DNA from: an uncultured Monoglobus sp. | Lineage (GTDB): Bacteria; Bacillota; Clostridia; Monoglobales; Monoglobaceae | Assembly (NCBI GenBank): GCA_947585115.1 | Contig: CANPWW010000022.1 | Location: 1-32,450 of the forward strand | DNA: 32,450 nucleotides | Reading direction: 5' to 3' | Shown here: positions 23,261 through 30,673 of the stretch, in pieces | How positions within the stretch are numbered: the first letter of the stretch is position 1 | How the letters are laid out: the number at the start of each line of letters is the position of its first letter | Position numbers and translations under genes: made by a program | The notes under the pieces: generated by a model | The model's database searches: none | The model's input: only the letters and a program-made list of their open reading frames with translations | Told to the model about the DNA's origin: nothing

Positions 23261-23713
23261 TTAAGCGACGCTCACGAGCGCGTTTTTAAGGATCCGCGCC
23301 CGCACCTGATCCTGCTCGGGCTGCTTGAGAGGCAGCACCTTTTCGCTTATGACGCTCATTATTATCTTTGCCTCTCTCTCGCTGATCAAACCGTAGTCAT
23401 AACAGTTTTTCACGATCGCCTCCGCGCTGCCCGCGCCTATGCTGTTCCCCACGGAATTTATCACGTGCATCAACTTGGCTCCGCTGCTGTCGTACGCCAC
23501 GCGGCTTATGCGGATATAACCTCCGCCGCCCCTGCGGCTCTCCACCAGGTACCCCTTTTCGGGGGAAAACCGAGTGGATATGACGTAGTTGATCTGAGAG
23601 GGCACGCAGCTGAACCTGTCAGCCAGCTCCTTGCGCCGAAGCTCGATCTCGCCCGCCTCCGCCTGCTTCAGCATGTCGTTGATAAAATCCTCTATAACAT
23701 TGCTGAGTTTCAC
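23261..23713 (-). CDS. ctsR: CtsR, class III stress gene repressor
   Basis: 150 residues, family length. The N-terminal winged helix-turn-helix is seen (RKELADRFSCVPSQINYVISTRF, then ESRRGGGGYIRI). The glycine-rich wing is the conserved heat-sensing and DNA-contact element. The C-terminal helical domain is the target of McsB. It represses its own operon and other clp genes until stress inactivates it. The start codon is GTG at 23713, preceded by a modest GGGAAG. The operator is present upstream at 23747-23769, so autoregulation is well supported. Confidence 0.96.
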   Translation of the reverse strand: MKLSNVIEDFINDMLKQAEAGEIELRRKELADRFSCVPSQINYVISTRFSPEKGYLVESRRGGGGYIRISRVAYDSSGAKLMHVINSVGNSIGAGSAEAIVKNCYDYGLISEREAKIIMSVISEKVLPLKQPEQDQVRARILKNALVSVA

Positions 23714-23746
23714 TTTTTAATCACTTCCCGACATATTATTATCAAA

Positions 23747-23769
23747 TTTGACTTTGACTTTCTTTGACT
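23747..23769. promoter_or_regulatory. CtsR operator with an extra half-site
   Basis: Minus strand: AGTCAAA GAA AGTCAAA (23753-23769) matches the CtsR heptad-repeat consensus exactly. A third AGTCAAA (23747-23753) overlaps the second by one base. It lies nine bases downstream of the -10 box, over the expected transcription start. Confidence 0.9.
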
Positions 23770-23778
23770 TACAATCTT

Positions 23779-23806
23779 ATTATAGCACGATTTTTTTATT
23801 TGTCAA
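23779..23806 (-). promoter_or_regulatory. Sigma-A promoter of the ctsR operon
   Basis: Minus strand: perfect TTGACA (23801-23806), 16-base spacer, perfect TATAAT (23779-23784), directly upstream of the CtsR box. Confidence 0.85.
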
Positions 23807-23849
23807 TAGTTTTTTCAAAAAAAGTCAAAAAATTTTTCATTTGGAAAAA

Positions 23850-25490
23850 TCACGGTTTTTCGGCGTTTGCGGAACCTAAACCGTATTTCTCGGAAATATT
23901 GGTCAGAAAATTCAGCAGAATCAGAGCGAGGAAATAATAAAGAACCGACGCGAAAAATCCCGGCGTGTACATCGTCTCGTATGAAAATTTTGAAAAGACA
24001 TCCGCCAATGCGATAATAATTTTAAGGAACGGATAGACCGCGACAAAGCTGAGCATCGCGGAAATATTCGGGCTCGCGCAGTAAACCGCGGCGCAGATCA
24101 GCCCCGCCACAAACACGACCATAGTGCAGGGAACCACAACGATGTTGCCGACAAACGACAGCAAGGAAGCGCGCCCGAAATAGTGCAGAATTATCGGCGT
24201 TATTCCTAACTGGCACGCCAGCGACACGGCCGCTGAAGTCAAAACCGCGAGGCACGCGCCGTATATGATATTACCCGCCCTCTCGGACGAAAATAATTTG
24301 CGTTTTCCCAAAAGCCGCGCCGCTCCCGAACTGAGCCGCCGAAGCAGCGGTTCAAGCGGCGGCATAAACAGGATCAGCGCCAGCGTGGCCATGTATGACA
24401 TCATAAAGCTGACGCTCGCGGTCACAAAAGGATTTATCAGGCACTGGATAAGCGCCGAGGCGAAAAGAGACGTGGGCAGATCGGGAGTTTTCTCAAACAG
24501 CCACGACGCCAGAACGATGCACGTCATGATAACCGCGCGGACAACCGACGGCGAGAAATCCGCGACCGCCATATAAAAAATCAAGATCGGCGCGGCGAAA
24601 AGCGCTCTGCTCTTTCGCCCGAAAAATCTCAGGATGAAAAACACAAAGCCGCACAGAAAGCCTATATGCAGGCCCGACACCGCCGCGATGTGCATAAAGC
24701 CAGAGCCGGACATGAGCCCGTAAAACTCATCGGAAAAATCCTCGCGGCTGCCGGTCAATATTCCCTTCATCAGCGCCGCGGCGTCGGCTTCGGGAAAGAC
24801 CGTGTCGCAGTAATCAAAGATCTTTTTCCGCACGGCAGCGGCGGCGCCCAAAAACCTGTCACAGGCCGTCATGCGCAGCTCCCGCTCCTCCGCCTCGGCC
24901 GCGAACATATTCAAGCAGCTGCCGCGGCTCAGGCGGTAGCGGCGGTAATCAAAACCGTCCAAATCATCGGTCGGGACGGTCAATTTTCCTTTAATATAAA
25001 ATCCGTCGCCGCGCTCCGCCTCGGTCCCGAGCGGCATCGACACAAATATTTTGCCGCTTGGCTCAAATTCCGCGCCGTCTGCCGCGATTGAGGCCGGTCT
25101 GACCTCGGCGGTAAGGGTCTTGCCCGACCTGCTCGGCGTCGGCTCCGAGGCAATGCGGCAATAAACCTCGGCGGTCCTGCCGTCTAAAGCTTCGGCGGTT
25201 TTCATTTTGTCCCGGTAATATCCCGACGCGGTTCCGAGCCCCAGCAGCAGAGCCGCAAGGTAAGCGGCGCACATAGCCGCCGCGCCGAACCGGGGCGTTT
25301 TTCTCAGCGCGAAAACAAAGGCGGCGATAAGGCACGCCGCTCCGCCGATCAAAAAGCACGCAAAAAGGCGCGGCCCGCCGCCCGCGAGCCCGCCGAACAC
25401 CGACAAAGAATCGCCGATTATAAAAAGCGTCACAAAAGCGACCAGATAGCGGTACCTGAAAAACCGCGCCCCGCGCCCAAACATCTCCAT
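23850..25490 (-). CDS. ComEC/Rec2-family membrane protein, short form
   Basis: 546 residues with about ten membrane helices. Four N-terminal helices come first (about 15-95), then a soluble DUF4131-type beta-barrel region (about 105-200). The ComEC competence core starts with GFMHIAAVSGLHIGFLCG (about 263-280), its strongest signature. ComEC forms the DNA channel in natural transformation. Full-length forms (700 aa or more) add a C-terminal metallo-beta-lactamase-like nuclease domain; it is absent here, the protein ending NISEKYGLGSANAEKP. The truncated form is common in Clostridia. Two ATGs (25490 and two codons later) both fit the AAAGG element. It follows the ribbon-helix-helix gene by 31 bases and may share its transcript. 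Confidence 0.85.
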   Translation of the reverse strand: MEMFGRGARFFRYRYLVAFVTLFIIGDSLSVFGGLAGGGPRLFACFLIGGAACLIAAFVFALRKTPRFGAAAMCAAYLAALLLGLGTASGYYRDKMKTAEALDGRTAEVYCRIASEPTPSRSGKTLTAEVRPASIAADGAEFEPSGKIFVSMPLGTEAERGDGFYIKGKLTVPTDDLDGFDYRRYRLSRGSCLNMFAAEAEERELRMTACDRFLGAAAAVRKKIFDYCDTVFPEADAAALMKGILTGSREDFSDEFYGLMSGSGFMHIAAVSGLHIGFLCGFVFFILRFFGRKSRALFAAPILIFYMAVADFSPSVVRAVIMTCIVLASWLFEKTPDLPTSLFASALIQCLINPFVTASVSFMMSYMATLALILFMPPLEPLLRRLSSGAARLLGKRKLFSSERAGNIIYGACLAVLTSAAVSLACQLGITPIILHYFGRASLLSFVGNIVVVPCTMVVFVAGLICAAVYCASPNISAMLSFVAVYPFLKIIIALADVFSKFSYETMYTPGFFASVLYYFLALILLNFLTNISEKYGLGSANAEKP

Positions 25491-25521
25491 CCCGCCTTTA
25501 CTTTATAATTATAACACCGCC

Positions 25522-25704
25522 TTATTCGGTCTTTGAGGAATCGTCAAGATTATCCAGCGCGTATTTGCAGCACTGCAGCACAAGATAATTAAACGATATA
25601 TTGTTTTTTGCCGCATACATACTGAGCTCGTCAAAAAGCTTTTCGGTAAATCTTATCGTCCTTGAAATATTGGCATTTTGAAATTCGTTATCTATTTTAA
25701 ACAT
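25522..25704 (-). CDS. Small ribbon-helix-helix (Arc/CopG-like) protein
   Basis: 60 residues. The pattern is a strand with alternating residues (ISRTIRFTEKLFDEL) followed by two helices (MYAAKNNISFNYLVLQCCKYAL), typical of ribbon-helix-helix DNA-binding proteins. GAGG precedes the ATG by about seven bases. It starts 13 bases after the XRE gene stop, so the two are probably co-transcribed. No toxin partner is evident next to it. It may be an autonomous regulator or the antitoxin half of a lost pair. Confidence 0.6.
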   Translation of the reverse strand: MFKIDNEFQNANISRTIRFTEKLFDELSMYAAKNNISFNYLVLQCCKYALDNLDDSSKTE

Positions 25705-25717
25705 AACCGTACCTCGC

Positions 25718-26053
25718 CTATTTTCTATCCTGCAAAGCTTTGGCCGCTGCCATTATCACGCTCAGATCTTTATCATCCAACGTGTCAAGAACCGCGTCCA
25801 CCCTGCCTCGCAGTTCCGATTTGTTATCTTGTGCCTCAGGATAAAAATACTTGTCCACCGATAAATTCAGTTCGGTTATAATATCATAAAAAATTTGCAG
25901 ACTTGGGTGCTGACCGTTGTTTTCGATCGATGCGATGTATCTCGGCGAAATATATACCAGATCCGCTAATCCGTTTCTGGACAGACCGCGATCACATCTC
26001 GCCGCTTTTATCGCTTTTCCGATCGGTTTAAAATCAAACTTTTTTCTGTTCAT
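25718..26053 (-). CDS. XRE-family helix-turn-helix regulator
   Basis: 111 residues. Residues 11-66 form the HTH_3 fold (IGKAIKAARCDRGLSRNGLA, then SPRYIASIENNGQHPSLQIF), and the C-terminal 40 residues are charged helix. AGGGTG lies about nine bases before the ATG. It is divergent from the ABC importer, with a 240-base AT-rich gap that contains repeated ATTCATAT-like words, a short ATTGTACAAT palindrome and an inverted repeat at 26179-26199. It could control itself, the RHH gene and the importer. No prophage genes are seen nearby. Confidence 0.8.
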   Translation of the reverse strand: MNRKKFDFKPIGKAIKAARCDRGLSRNGLADLVYISPRYIASIENNGQHPSLQIFYDIITELNLSVDKYFYPEAQDNKSELRGRVDAVLDTLDDKDLSVIMAAAKALQDRK

Positions 26054-26178
26054 AATTATTTCACCCTATTACATTGTACAATTCATATTTTGTTTTATAT
26101 ATGATTTGTTAATTCATATACATAATGTAAATACTTCATAACAATCAATTGGCGATATTTTAATATTAGGAATAATTT

Positions 26179-26199
26179 TAAGACCAAAAATTGGTCTTA
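26179..26199. promoter_or_regulatory. Inverted repeat upstream of the ABC importer promoter
   Basis: TAAGACCAA (26179-26187), three-base loop, TTGGTCTTA (26191-26199): a perfect 9-bp inverted repeat 14 bases upstream of the -35 box. It fits an activator or repressor site. A weak terminator role is possible, as T-rich sequence follows. Confidence 0.5.
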
Positions 26200-26213
26200 T
26201 TTGGTAGTTTTTC

Positions 26214-26242
26214 TTGACAATGTTTCAATAAAATGGTAAAAT
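26214..26242 (+). promoter_or_regulatory. Promoter of the ABC importer operon
   Basis: TTGACA (26214-26219), 17-base spacer, TAAAAT (26237-26242), about 50 bases before the lipoprotein start codon. The leader is too short for a T-box. Confidence 0.8.
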
Positions 26243-26293
26243 AAATTTTAGGCGAAATTAAATAAAAATTTTTCCAAAAGGAGCTTATGTTTT

Positions 26294-27325
26294 ATGAAAA
26301 AAATGAAAAAGTTACTGACAATTCTGGCCGCTTCCGCTCTCACGGTTATGTCTCTGGCGGGCTGCGGCGGCGCCACCGGAGGAACCACAAGCGGCACATC
26401 GGGCGACAGCGCCGAGTCCAAGGCCGACTCCGCCGAGAGCTACAGCATCGGTCTCATCCAGCTGGTTCAGCACGAGGCTCTCGACAAGGCGACCGAGGGA
26501 TTTATGGACACGCTCAAGGAAAAGCTGGGCGACAAGGTTGAGTTCGATCTTCAGAACGCCGCGGGTGACAGCGCCACCTGCGCCACGATCGCCAATCAGC
26601 AGGTTTCCTCAAACGTTGACCTGATCTTTGCCAACGCGACGCCCGCGCTTCAGGCAGCGGCGGCCGCCACAGACTCGATCCCGATCGTGGGCACATCCAT
26701 CACGGACTACGCCACGGCTCTCGATATCGACGACTGGACGGGCACGACCGGCAGAAATATCACGGGCACAGCCGATCTGGCGCCTCTGGAGGAACAGGCG
26801 GCTATGTTCAAAGAGCTTTTGCCCGACGCGAAAAACATCGGTCTGCTCTACTGCTCAAACGAGGCCAACTCGAAGTATCAGATCGACATCGTCGCGGCTG
26901 AGCTCGCAAAACTGGGCTACACCACGACCGAGTATCCCTTCGCGGACTCCAACGACATCGCGGCGGTAACCACAACGGCCTGCGGCAGCGCGGACGCGCT
27001 CTATATTCCCACAGACAACACGGTTGCGGCCAACGGCGAGATCGTCGCTAACATCGCGGTTCCCGCAAACATTCCGGTTATCGCCGGTGAGGAAGGCATC
27101 TGCAGGGCCTGCGGCATCGCCACTCTCTCTATCTCTTACTACAACCTCGGTCAGGCCGCGGGCGAGATGGCTTATGACATACTTGTAAACGGCAAGGACC
27201 CCGCCGAGATGGAGATCAGATACGCCGAGGATCTCACAAAGATGTATTCTCCCGAGCGCGCCGAGGCGCTGGGAATCACGATCCCCGATGATTACGAGGC
27301 TCTGGCCGAGGAAGCCGCCGAGTAA
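26294..27325 (+). CDS. ABC importer substrate-binding lipoprotein (ABC_sub_bind type)
   Basis: 343 residues. Signal peptide with lipobox LAGC (lipidated Cys24), a Gly/Ser/Thr-rich linker, then the periplasmic-binding-protein fold typical of the ABC_sub_bind (COG2984) group: YSIGLIQLVQHEALDKATEG, DLIFANATPALQAAA, DSIPIVGTSITDYATAL, and DALYIPTDNTVAANGE. The protein captures a small ligand at the cell surface and hands it to the permease. Related systems transport amino acids such as tryptophan, but the ligand cannot be read from the sequence. AGGAG lies ten bases before the ATG at 26294. Codon use is GC-rich, unlike the XRE gene beside it. Confidence 0.88.
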   Translation: MKKMKKLLTILAASALTVMSLAGCGGATGGTTSGTSGDSAESKADSAESYSIGLIQLVQHEALDKATEGFMDTLKEKLGDKVEFDLQNAAGDSATCATIANQQVSSNVDLIFANATPALQAAAAATDSIPIVGTSITDYATALDIDDWTGTTGRNITGTADLAPLEEQAAMFKELLPDAKNIGLLYCSNEANSKYQIDIVAAELAKLGYTTTEYPFADSNDIAAVTTTACGSADALYIPTDNTVAANGEIVANIAVPANIPVIAGEEGICRACGIATLSISYYNLGQAAGEMAYDILVNGKDPAEMEIRYAEDLTKMYSPERAEALGITIPDDYEALAEEAAE

Positions 27326-27346
27326 TCAAAATCAAACCGAATACGG

Positions 27347-27386
27347 ATTTGCAATGGGGCGGAACCGCCTCATTGCAAATTTCTTT
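27347..27386 (+). terminator. Intercistronic hairpin (attenuator or partial terminator)
   Basis: ATTTGCAATG (27347-27356) pairs with CATTGCAAAT (27371-27380), continued by a G-T pair and GGCGG/CCGCC. TTCTTT follows. It lies between the lipoprotein and permease genes, where such structures commonly keep the binding-protein mRNA in excess. Confidence 0.65.
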
Positions 27387-27414
27387 GCTAAACACAAACG
27401 GAAGGATGATATAA

Positions 27415-28320
27415 ATGCTAAGTATTTTTGCCCCCATGCCGGGCGCGATAGCGCAGGGCATAATCTGGGGCATTATGGCGATGGGCGTTTACATAACGTT
27501 CAGGATTCTGGATGTCGCCGACCTCACGGTCGACGGCACCATGGCCACGGGCGGCGCGACGCTGGTCGTCTGCGTGACCGGAGGCATGAACGTGTGGCTC
27601 GCTCTGCTTATCGCCTTTATCGCGGGCTGTCTGGCGGGTCTGATAACCGGAATTTTCCACACCAAGTTCGGCATACCGGCCATACTCGCGGGTATTCTGA
27701 CCCAGTTTATTCTGTACTCGGTAAACCTGCGCATCATGTCCCAGAAGGCGAACCTGCCGCTCTCAGTCGAAAAGTATGACCTCATGATCTCTCTGCGCAA
27801 CATTTCCGGCGCGATACTCACGGGCGCAATATTCGTTGTCGTTATCATCGCGGTCATGTACTGGTTCTTCGGCACCGAGCTGGGCCACTCGCTGCGCGCC
27901 ACGGGCTGCAACCAGAAAATGGCGAGAGCCAACGGAATCAACACCGAGACCAACAAGATAATCGGCCTTGTGCTGTCAAACGGCCTGGTCGCTCTGTCGG
28001 GCGCGCTGCTGGCGCAGTATCAGGGCTTCGCCGACATCAACATGGGCCGCGGCGCGATCGTTATCGGCCTTGCGGCGGTCATTATCGGCGAGGTGCTGCT
28101 GAGCCGGATATTCAAGAACTTCGCGCTGAAGCTTCTGGCGGCGGTCATCGGCGGCATAATATATTATATGGTTATCACCCTTATTCTCCAAGCGGGTCTT
28201 GACGCCAACGACCTGAAGATGCTGTCGGCTCTGGTTGTCGCGGTATTCCTGGGCGTGCCGTATTGGAAACGCAAAATAGCCGAAAGAAAAACGGATAAGG
28301 AGGCGGCGCAGGATGCTTAA
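27415..28320 (+). CDS. ABC importer permease (LivH/COG4120-like)
   Basis: 301 residues with eight or nine membrane helices. The recognisable segments are MGVYITFRILDVADLTVDG near the N-terminus and the coupling-helix region LGHSLRATGCNQKMARANGI (about 156-175), matching branched-chain-type permeases of the BPD_transp_2 family in COG2984/COG4120/COG1101 importers. AAGGA lies nine bases before the ATG. The stop codon overlaps the ATPase start by eight bases, showing translational coupling. Confidence 0.88.
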   Translation: MLSIFAPMPGAIAQGIIWGIMAMGVYITFRILDVADLTVDGTMATGGATLVVCVTGGMNVWLALLIAFIAGCLAGLITGIFHTKFGIPAILAGILTQFILYSVNLRIMSQKANLPLSVEKYDLMISLRNISGAILTGAIFVVVIIAVMYWFFGTELGHSLRATGCNQKMARANGINTETNKIIGLVLSNGLVALSGALLAQYQGFADINMGRGAIVIGLAAVIIGEVLLSRIFKNFALKLLAAVIGGIIYYMVITLILQAGLDANDLKMLSALVVAVFLGVPYWKRKIAERKTDKEAAQDA

Positions 28321-29107
28321 AGTAACAAATATCCACAAGACGTTCAACAAGGGCACCGTCAACGAGAAACAGGCTTTGCGCGGCGTTGACCTGACACTTA
28401 ACGAGGGCGACTTCGTGACGATAATCGGCGGCAACGGCGCCGGAAAATCCACGCTGCTCAACAGCATTTGCGGCGTGTTCCGCGTGGACCGCGGCAGCAT
28501 CGTTATCGACGGAGCAGACGTGACGCGCCTGCCGGAGCACAAGCGCGCCAAGTACCTCGGCCGCGTGTTCCAGGACCCGATGATGGGCACCGCCGCGGAC
28601 ATGTGGATCGAGGAAAACATGTCGATCGCCTACCGCAGAGGAAAATCCCACGGCCTTAAATGGGCGATAACCAACAAGGAGCGCAAGGTATACAAAGAGA
28701 TGCTGTCCCACCTGGGCCTCGGCCTTGAGTACAGGCTGTCCACCAAGGTCGGACTGCTGTCGGGCGGCCAGCGCCAGGCGCTGACGCTTCTGATGGCGGT
28801 AATGCAGAAGCCCAAGCTGCTGCTGCTCGACGAGCACACGGCGGCCCTCGACCCCAAGACCGCGGCGACCGTGCTGGAGCTTTCGGACAAGTTTATCCGC
28901 GAGGAAGGCCTGACCGCGATGATGATAACCCACAACATGAAGGACGCCATAACCCACGGCAACAAGATTATCATGATGCACGAAGGCAGGATAATTTACA
29001 GCGCCGAAGGCGACGAGAAAAAGTCGCTCACAGTCGACGACCTGCTAAAAAAATTCGCCGACATCAGCGGCGAGGAATTCGCCAACGACAGAGCTCTTTT
29101 AAACTAA
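28313..29107 (+). CDS. ABC importer ATPase (COG1101-like)
   Basis: 264 residues with all ABC motifs: Walker A GGNGAGKS (39-46), Q-loop in VFQDPM, signature LSGGQ (149-153), Walker B LLLLDE (169-174), D-loop AALD and switch His in MITHNMKDA. It energises uptake through the adjacent permease. It starts inside the permease gene end and is closed by a strong terminator at 29114, so the importer is a self-contained three-gene operon. Confidence 0.92.
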   Translation: MLKVTNIHKTFNKGTVNEKQALRGVDLTLNEGDFVTIIGGNGAGKSTLLNSICGVFRVDRGSIVIDGADVTRLPEHKRAKYLGRVFQDPMMGTAADMWIEENMSIAYRRGKSHGLKWAITNKERKVYKEMLSHLGLGLEYRLSTKVGLLSGGQRQALTLLMAVMQKPKLLLLDEHTAALDPKTAATVLELSDKFIREEGLTAMMITHNMKDAITHGNKIIMMHEGRIIYSAEGDEKKSLTVDDLLKKFADISGEEFANDRALLN

Positions 29108-29113
29108 ACACCC

Positions 29114-29153
29114 CGCGGGAATAGCCAAAGCCTATTCCCGCGCTTTTTGTTTT
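29114..29153 (+). terminator. Terminator of the ABC importer operon
   Basis: CGCGGGAATAG (29114-29124) pairs perfectly with CTATTCCCGCG (29132-29142), followed by CTTTTTGTTTT. Confidence 0.92.
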
Positions 29154-29172
29154 GGAATATAATATTTATTTC

Positions 29173-29201
29173 TTGACATACGTAATATTACGTGTTACAA
29201 T
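29173..29201 (+). promoter_or_regulatory. hicAB promoter with palindromic operator in the spacer
   Basis: TTGACA (29173-29178), 17-base spacer, TACAAT (29196-29201). The spacer holds a perfect 14-bp palindrome ACGTAATATTACGT (29180-29193), the expected kind of site for HicB autoregulation. Confidence 0.8.
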
Positions 29202-29218
29202 ATAATCGAGATGGGAAT

Positions 29219-29397
29219 ATGACCAAACGTGAACTTGAGTGTATTTTAAAAAGGCGGGTTGGCAAATTATCAGCGGCGCTAACCACGACATGGCGGTAAA
29301 ACCCGGAACAAGCACAAAAATTCCGATTTCGAGACATAAAGGTGATATTCCTGTCGGAACGGCTAATAATATTTTAAAAGACGCAGGTTTAAAATAA
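29219..29397 (+). pseudogene. hicA: HicA mRNA-interferase toxin gene with a one-base deletion
   Basis: From the ATG at 29219 the frame reads MTKRELECILK. Then, in the next frame, it continues AGWQIISGANHDMAVKPGTS...HKGDIPVGTANNILKDAGLK and stops at 29397. Together this is a full-length HicA (about 59 residues) with the catalytic His in NHDMA, the Trp in AGW, and the typical GT-NNILKDAG end. The span is 179 bases, one short of 60 codons. One extra A in the AAAAA run at about 29248-29252 would restore the frame; as written, translation ends after about 26 residues. It may be a real inactivation or a sequencing error. hicB follows 15 bases later. Confidence 0.8.
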
Positions 29398-29412
29398 ATT
29401 TGAGGCGATTTT

Positions 29413-29799
29413 ATGAAATACGTATATCCTGTTATATTCACTCAAGAGGACAACAAATATTTGGTTTCTGTGCCCGACCTGTCGGGCTGCCACACATTCG
29501 GTGATGATTTGTCTGACGCGATCGAAATGGCGCGCGACGCAATGGCAATGTGGCTTTGTATAGCCGAGGACAACAAAGAAGATATCCCGACGCCCTCGAT
29601 CAATCTGAAGTCGGACAGCGGAATAGTCAGCCTTATAGATATAGACACGGAAGCCTACAGAAAAAAGACCGACAGCCGCGCCGTGAAAAAGACGCTGTCT
29701 CTTCCAAGCTGGCTTAACACAAGGGCGGAACTTGAAGGCATCAACTTCTCCGCGGTTTTGCAGGAAGCCCTCAAAGAACGCCTTTCACACCGCGCTTGA
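29413..29799 (+). CDS. hicB: HicB antitoxin
   Basis: 128 residues. The N-terminal HicB fold (YVYPVIFTQEDNKYLVSVPD, LSGCHTFGDDLSDAIEMARDA) neutralises HicA. The C-terminal ribbon-helix-helix (KKTLSLPSWLNTRAELEGIN, then FSAVLQEALKERL) binds the operator. GAGG is seven bases before the ATG. The gene is intact although hicA appears frameshifted, so it could persist as an autoregulated orphan antitoxin or protect against related HicA toxins. A strong terminator follows at 29823. Confidence 0.92.
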   Translation: MKYVYPVIFTQEDNKYLVSVPDLSGCHTFGDDLSDAIEMARDAMAMWLCIAEDNKEDIPTPSINLKSDSGIVSLIDIDTEAYRKKTDSRAVKKTLSLPSWLNTRAELEGINFSAVLQEALKERLSHRA

Positions 29800-29822
29800 A
29801 AAACAACAAAATTTGATTTAAA

Positions 29823-29857
29823 CAGAGGTACGGCCGTGCCTCTGTTTTTATATTTTT
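29823..29857 (+). terminator. Terminator of hicAB
   Basis: CAGAGGTACGG pairs with CCGTGCCTCTG (29823-29844), one G-T pair included, followed by TTTTTATATTTTT. Confidence 0.9.
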
Positions 29858-29979
29858 CAATTCCGCATTGACTTTTAATGTCGGCTTTGACAAGCGTAAA
29901 TAAAACAGTATGTCTTGTTGTATTTTCAATAAAGTTATAATTGCGACAAGGTATATCTGTTCAACAACCTGCAAGGTGA

Positions 29980-30118
29980 GTAGGGGACGCCGCCCTCGGC
30001 GTCCCGGCTCGCCCCTTGGGGAGAGCCGGCTGCAGCTTGTCCGCAGACTGAGAGGGGTTCCTAGTCCCTAGTCACTAATCTCTAGTACCTATGTTAACCC
30101 CTCTCCCCAAGGGGCGAG
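29980..30118. repeat. MITE-like intergenic repeat with inverted repeats
   Basis: An 18-base word CTCGCCCCTTGGGGAGAG (30008-30025) returns as its exact reverse complement at 30101-30118. Nested inside, AGAGGGGTT (30051-30059) pairs with AACCCCTCT (30096-30104). The centre is a degenerate CTAGT-rich tract (30060-30090). The left flank 29980-30005 (GTAGGGGACG..., itself a hairpin) recurs in inverted orientation at 31968-31993. No coding capacity. It fills most of the 387-base gap between hicB and sodC; the rest (29858-29979) shows nothing else. Confidence 0.65.
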
Positions 30119-30158
30119 GCAAATGCAGGTCATTTTGTTTCACCGACACTTTGATTTA

Positions 30159-30191
30159 GTCATATTATACCTCGGGAGGTAATAATATGAC
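30159..30191 (+). promoter_or_regulatory. Dyad covering the sodC ribosome binding site and start codon
   Basis: GTCATATTAT (30159-30168) pairs with ATAATATGAC (30182-30191), and ACCT (30169-30172) pairs with AGGT (30177-30180), leaving loop CGGG and one bulged A. The right arm contains the GGAGGT and the ATG. If transcribed it would hide both. Alternatively TATTAT (30163-30168) is a -10 box and the dyad is an operator. Confidence 0.55.
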
Positions 30192-30639
30192 CAAAAATAA
30201 CACATGCTCCGCCGCCCGGGCGGAAATAAGAGGGAGCGGTGATTTCCCAAAAATTCACGGAACCGTGAATTTCAGGCAGTTGACAAACGGCGTGCTGGTT
30301 ACCGCAAAAATATGCGGCCTGCCGACCGATAACGGCTGCGGCATATTCGCGTTTCATATCCATGGCGGAACAAGCTGCTCGGGAGACGCGGACGACCCGT
30401 TTGCCGACGCGGGCGCGCATTACGACCCGAACGAAGGCCCGCACCCATGCCACGCCGGCGATCTGCCGCCGCTTTTCGGGAACTTGGGATACGCGTACAT
30501 GTCGGTGCTGACCGACCGCTTCACCGTAAAAGAAATCATTGGAAAAGTGATAATTATTCACAGCAAACCGGATGATTTCAAAACCCAGCCGTCCGGTGAT
30601 TCCGGAACAAAAATAGCCTGCGGCAAGATCCGCCGCTGA
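30187..30639 (+). CDS. Cu/Zn superoxide dismutase-family protein
   Basis: 150 residues covering the Sod_Cu domain. The copper ligands appear as H57 and H59 (FHIHGG), bridging H78 (GAHYDP) and H125 (IIIHSKPDD). The zinc side is H86, H89 and D92 (PHPCHAGDL), with a shortened zinc loop. C64 and C145 can form the conserved disulphide. The C-terminal signature DFKTQPSGDSGTKIACG is typical. It converts superoxide to peroxide and oxygen. There is no signal peptide or lipobox, so it would be cytosolic, which is unusual for a bacterial Cu/Zn enzyme but seen in Clostridia. GGGAGGT lies seven bases before the ATG. Confidence 0.9.
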   Translation: MTKNNTCSAARAEIRGSGDFPKIHGTVNFRQLTNGVLVTAKICGLPTDNGCGIFAFHIHGGTSCSGDADDPFADAGAHYDPNEGPHPCHAGDLPPLFGNLGYAYMSVLTDRFTVKEIIGKVIIIHSKPDDFKTQPSGDSGTKIACGKIRR

Positions 30640-30641
30640 AC

Positions 30642-30673
30642 AAAAAAAGAAATCCTCGCGGATTTCTTTTTTT
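30642..30673. terminator. Bidirectional terminator between sodC and the AI-2E-family gene
   Basis: GAAATCC (30649-30655), loop TCGC, GGATTTC (30660-30666), flanked by A7 and T7, so it works in both directions. It overlaps the stop codon of the convergent transporter gene. Confidence 0.9.

Noticed and set aside
23067-23261. Small Arg/Lys-rich frame, and an N-terminal extension of McsA, across the ctsR-mcsA gap
   Set aside because: They run through hairpins, are not protein-like, and the McsA start with AGGAGG at 23104 matches the family N-terminus MKCQIC.
26243-26293. T-box or riboswitch leader before the ABC importer
   Set aside because: Only about 45 bases separate the predicted transcription start from the start codon, and no T-box sequence or structured aptamer is visible.
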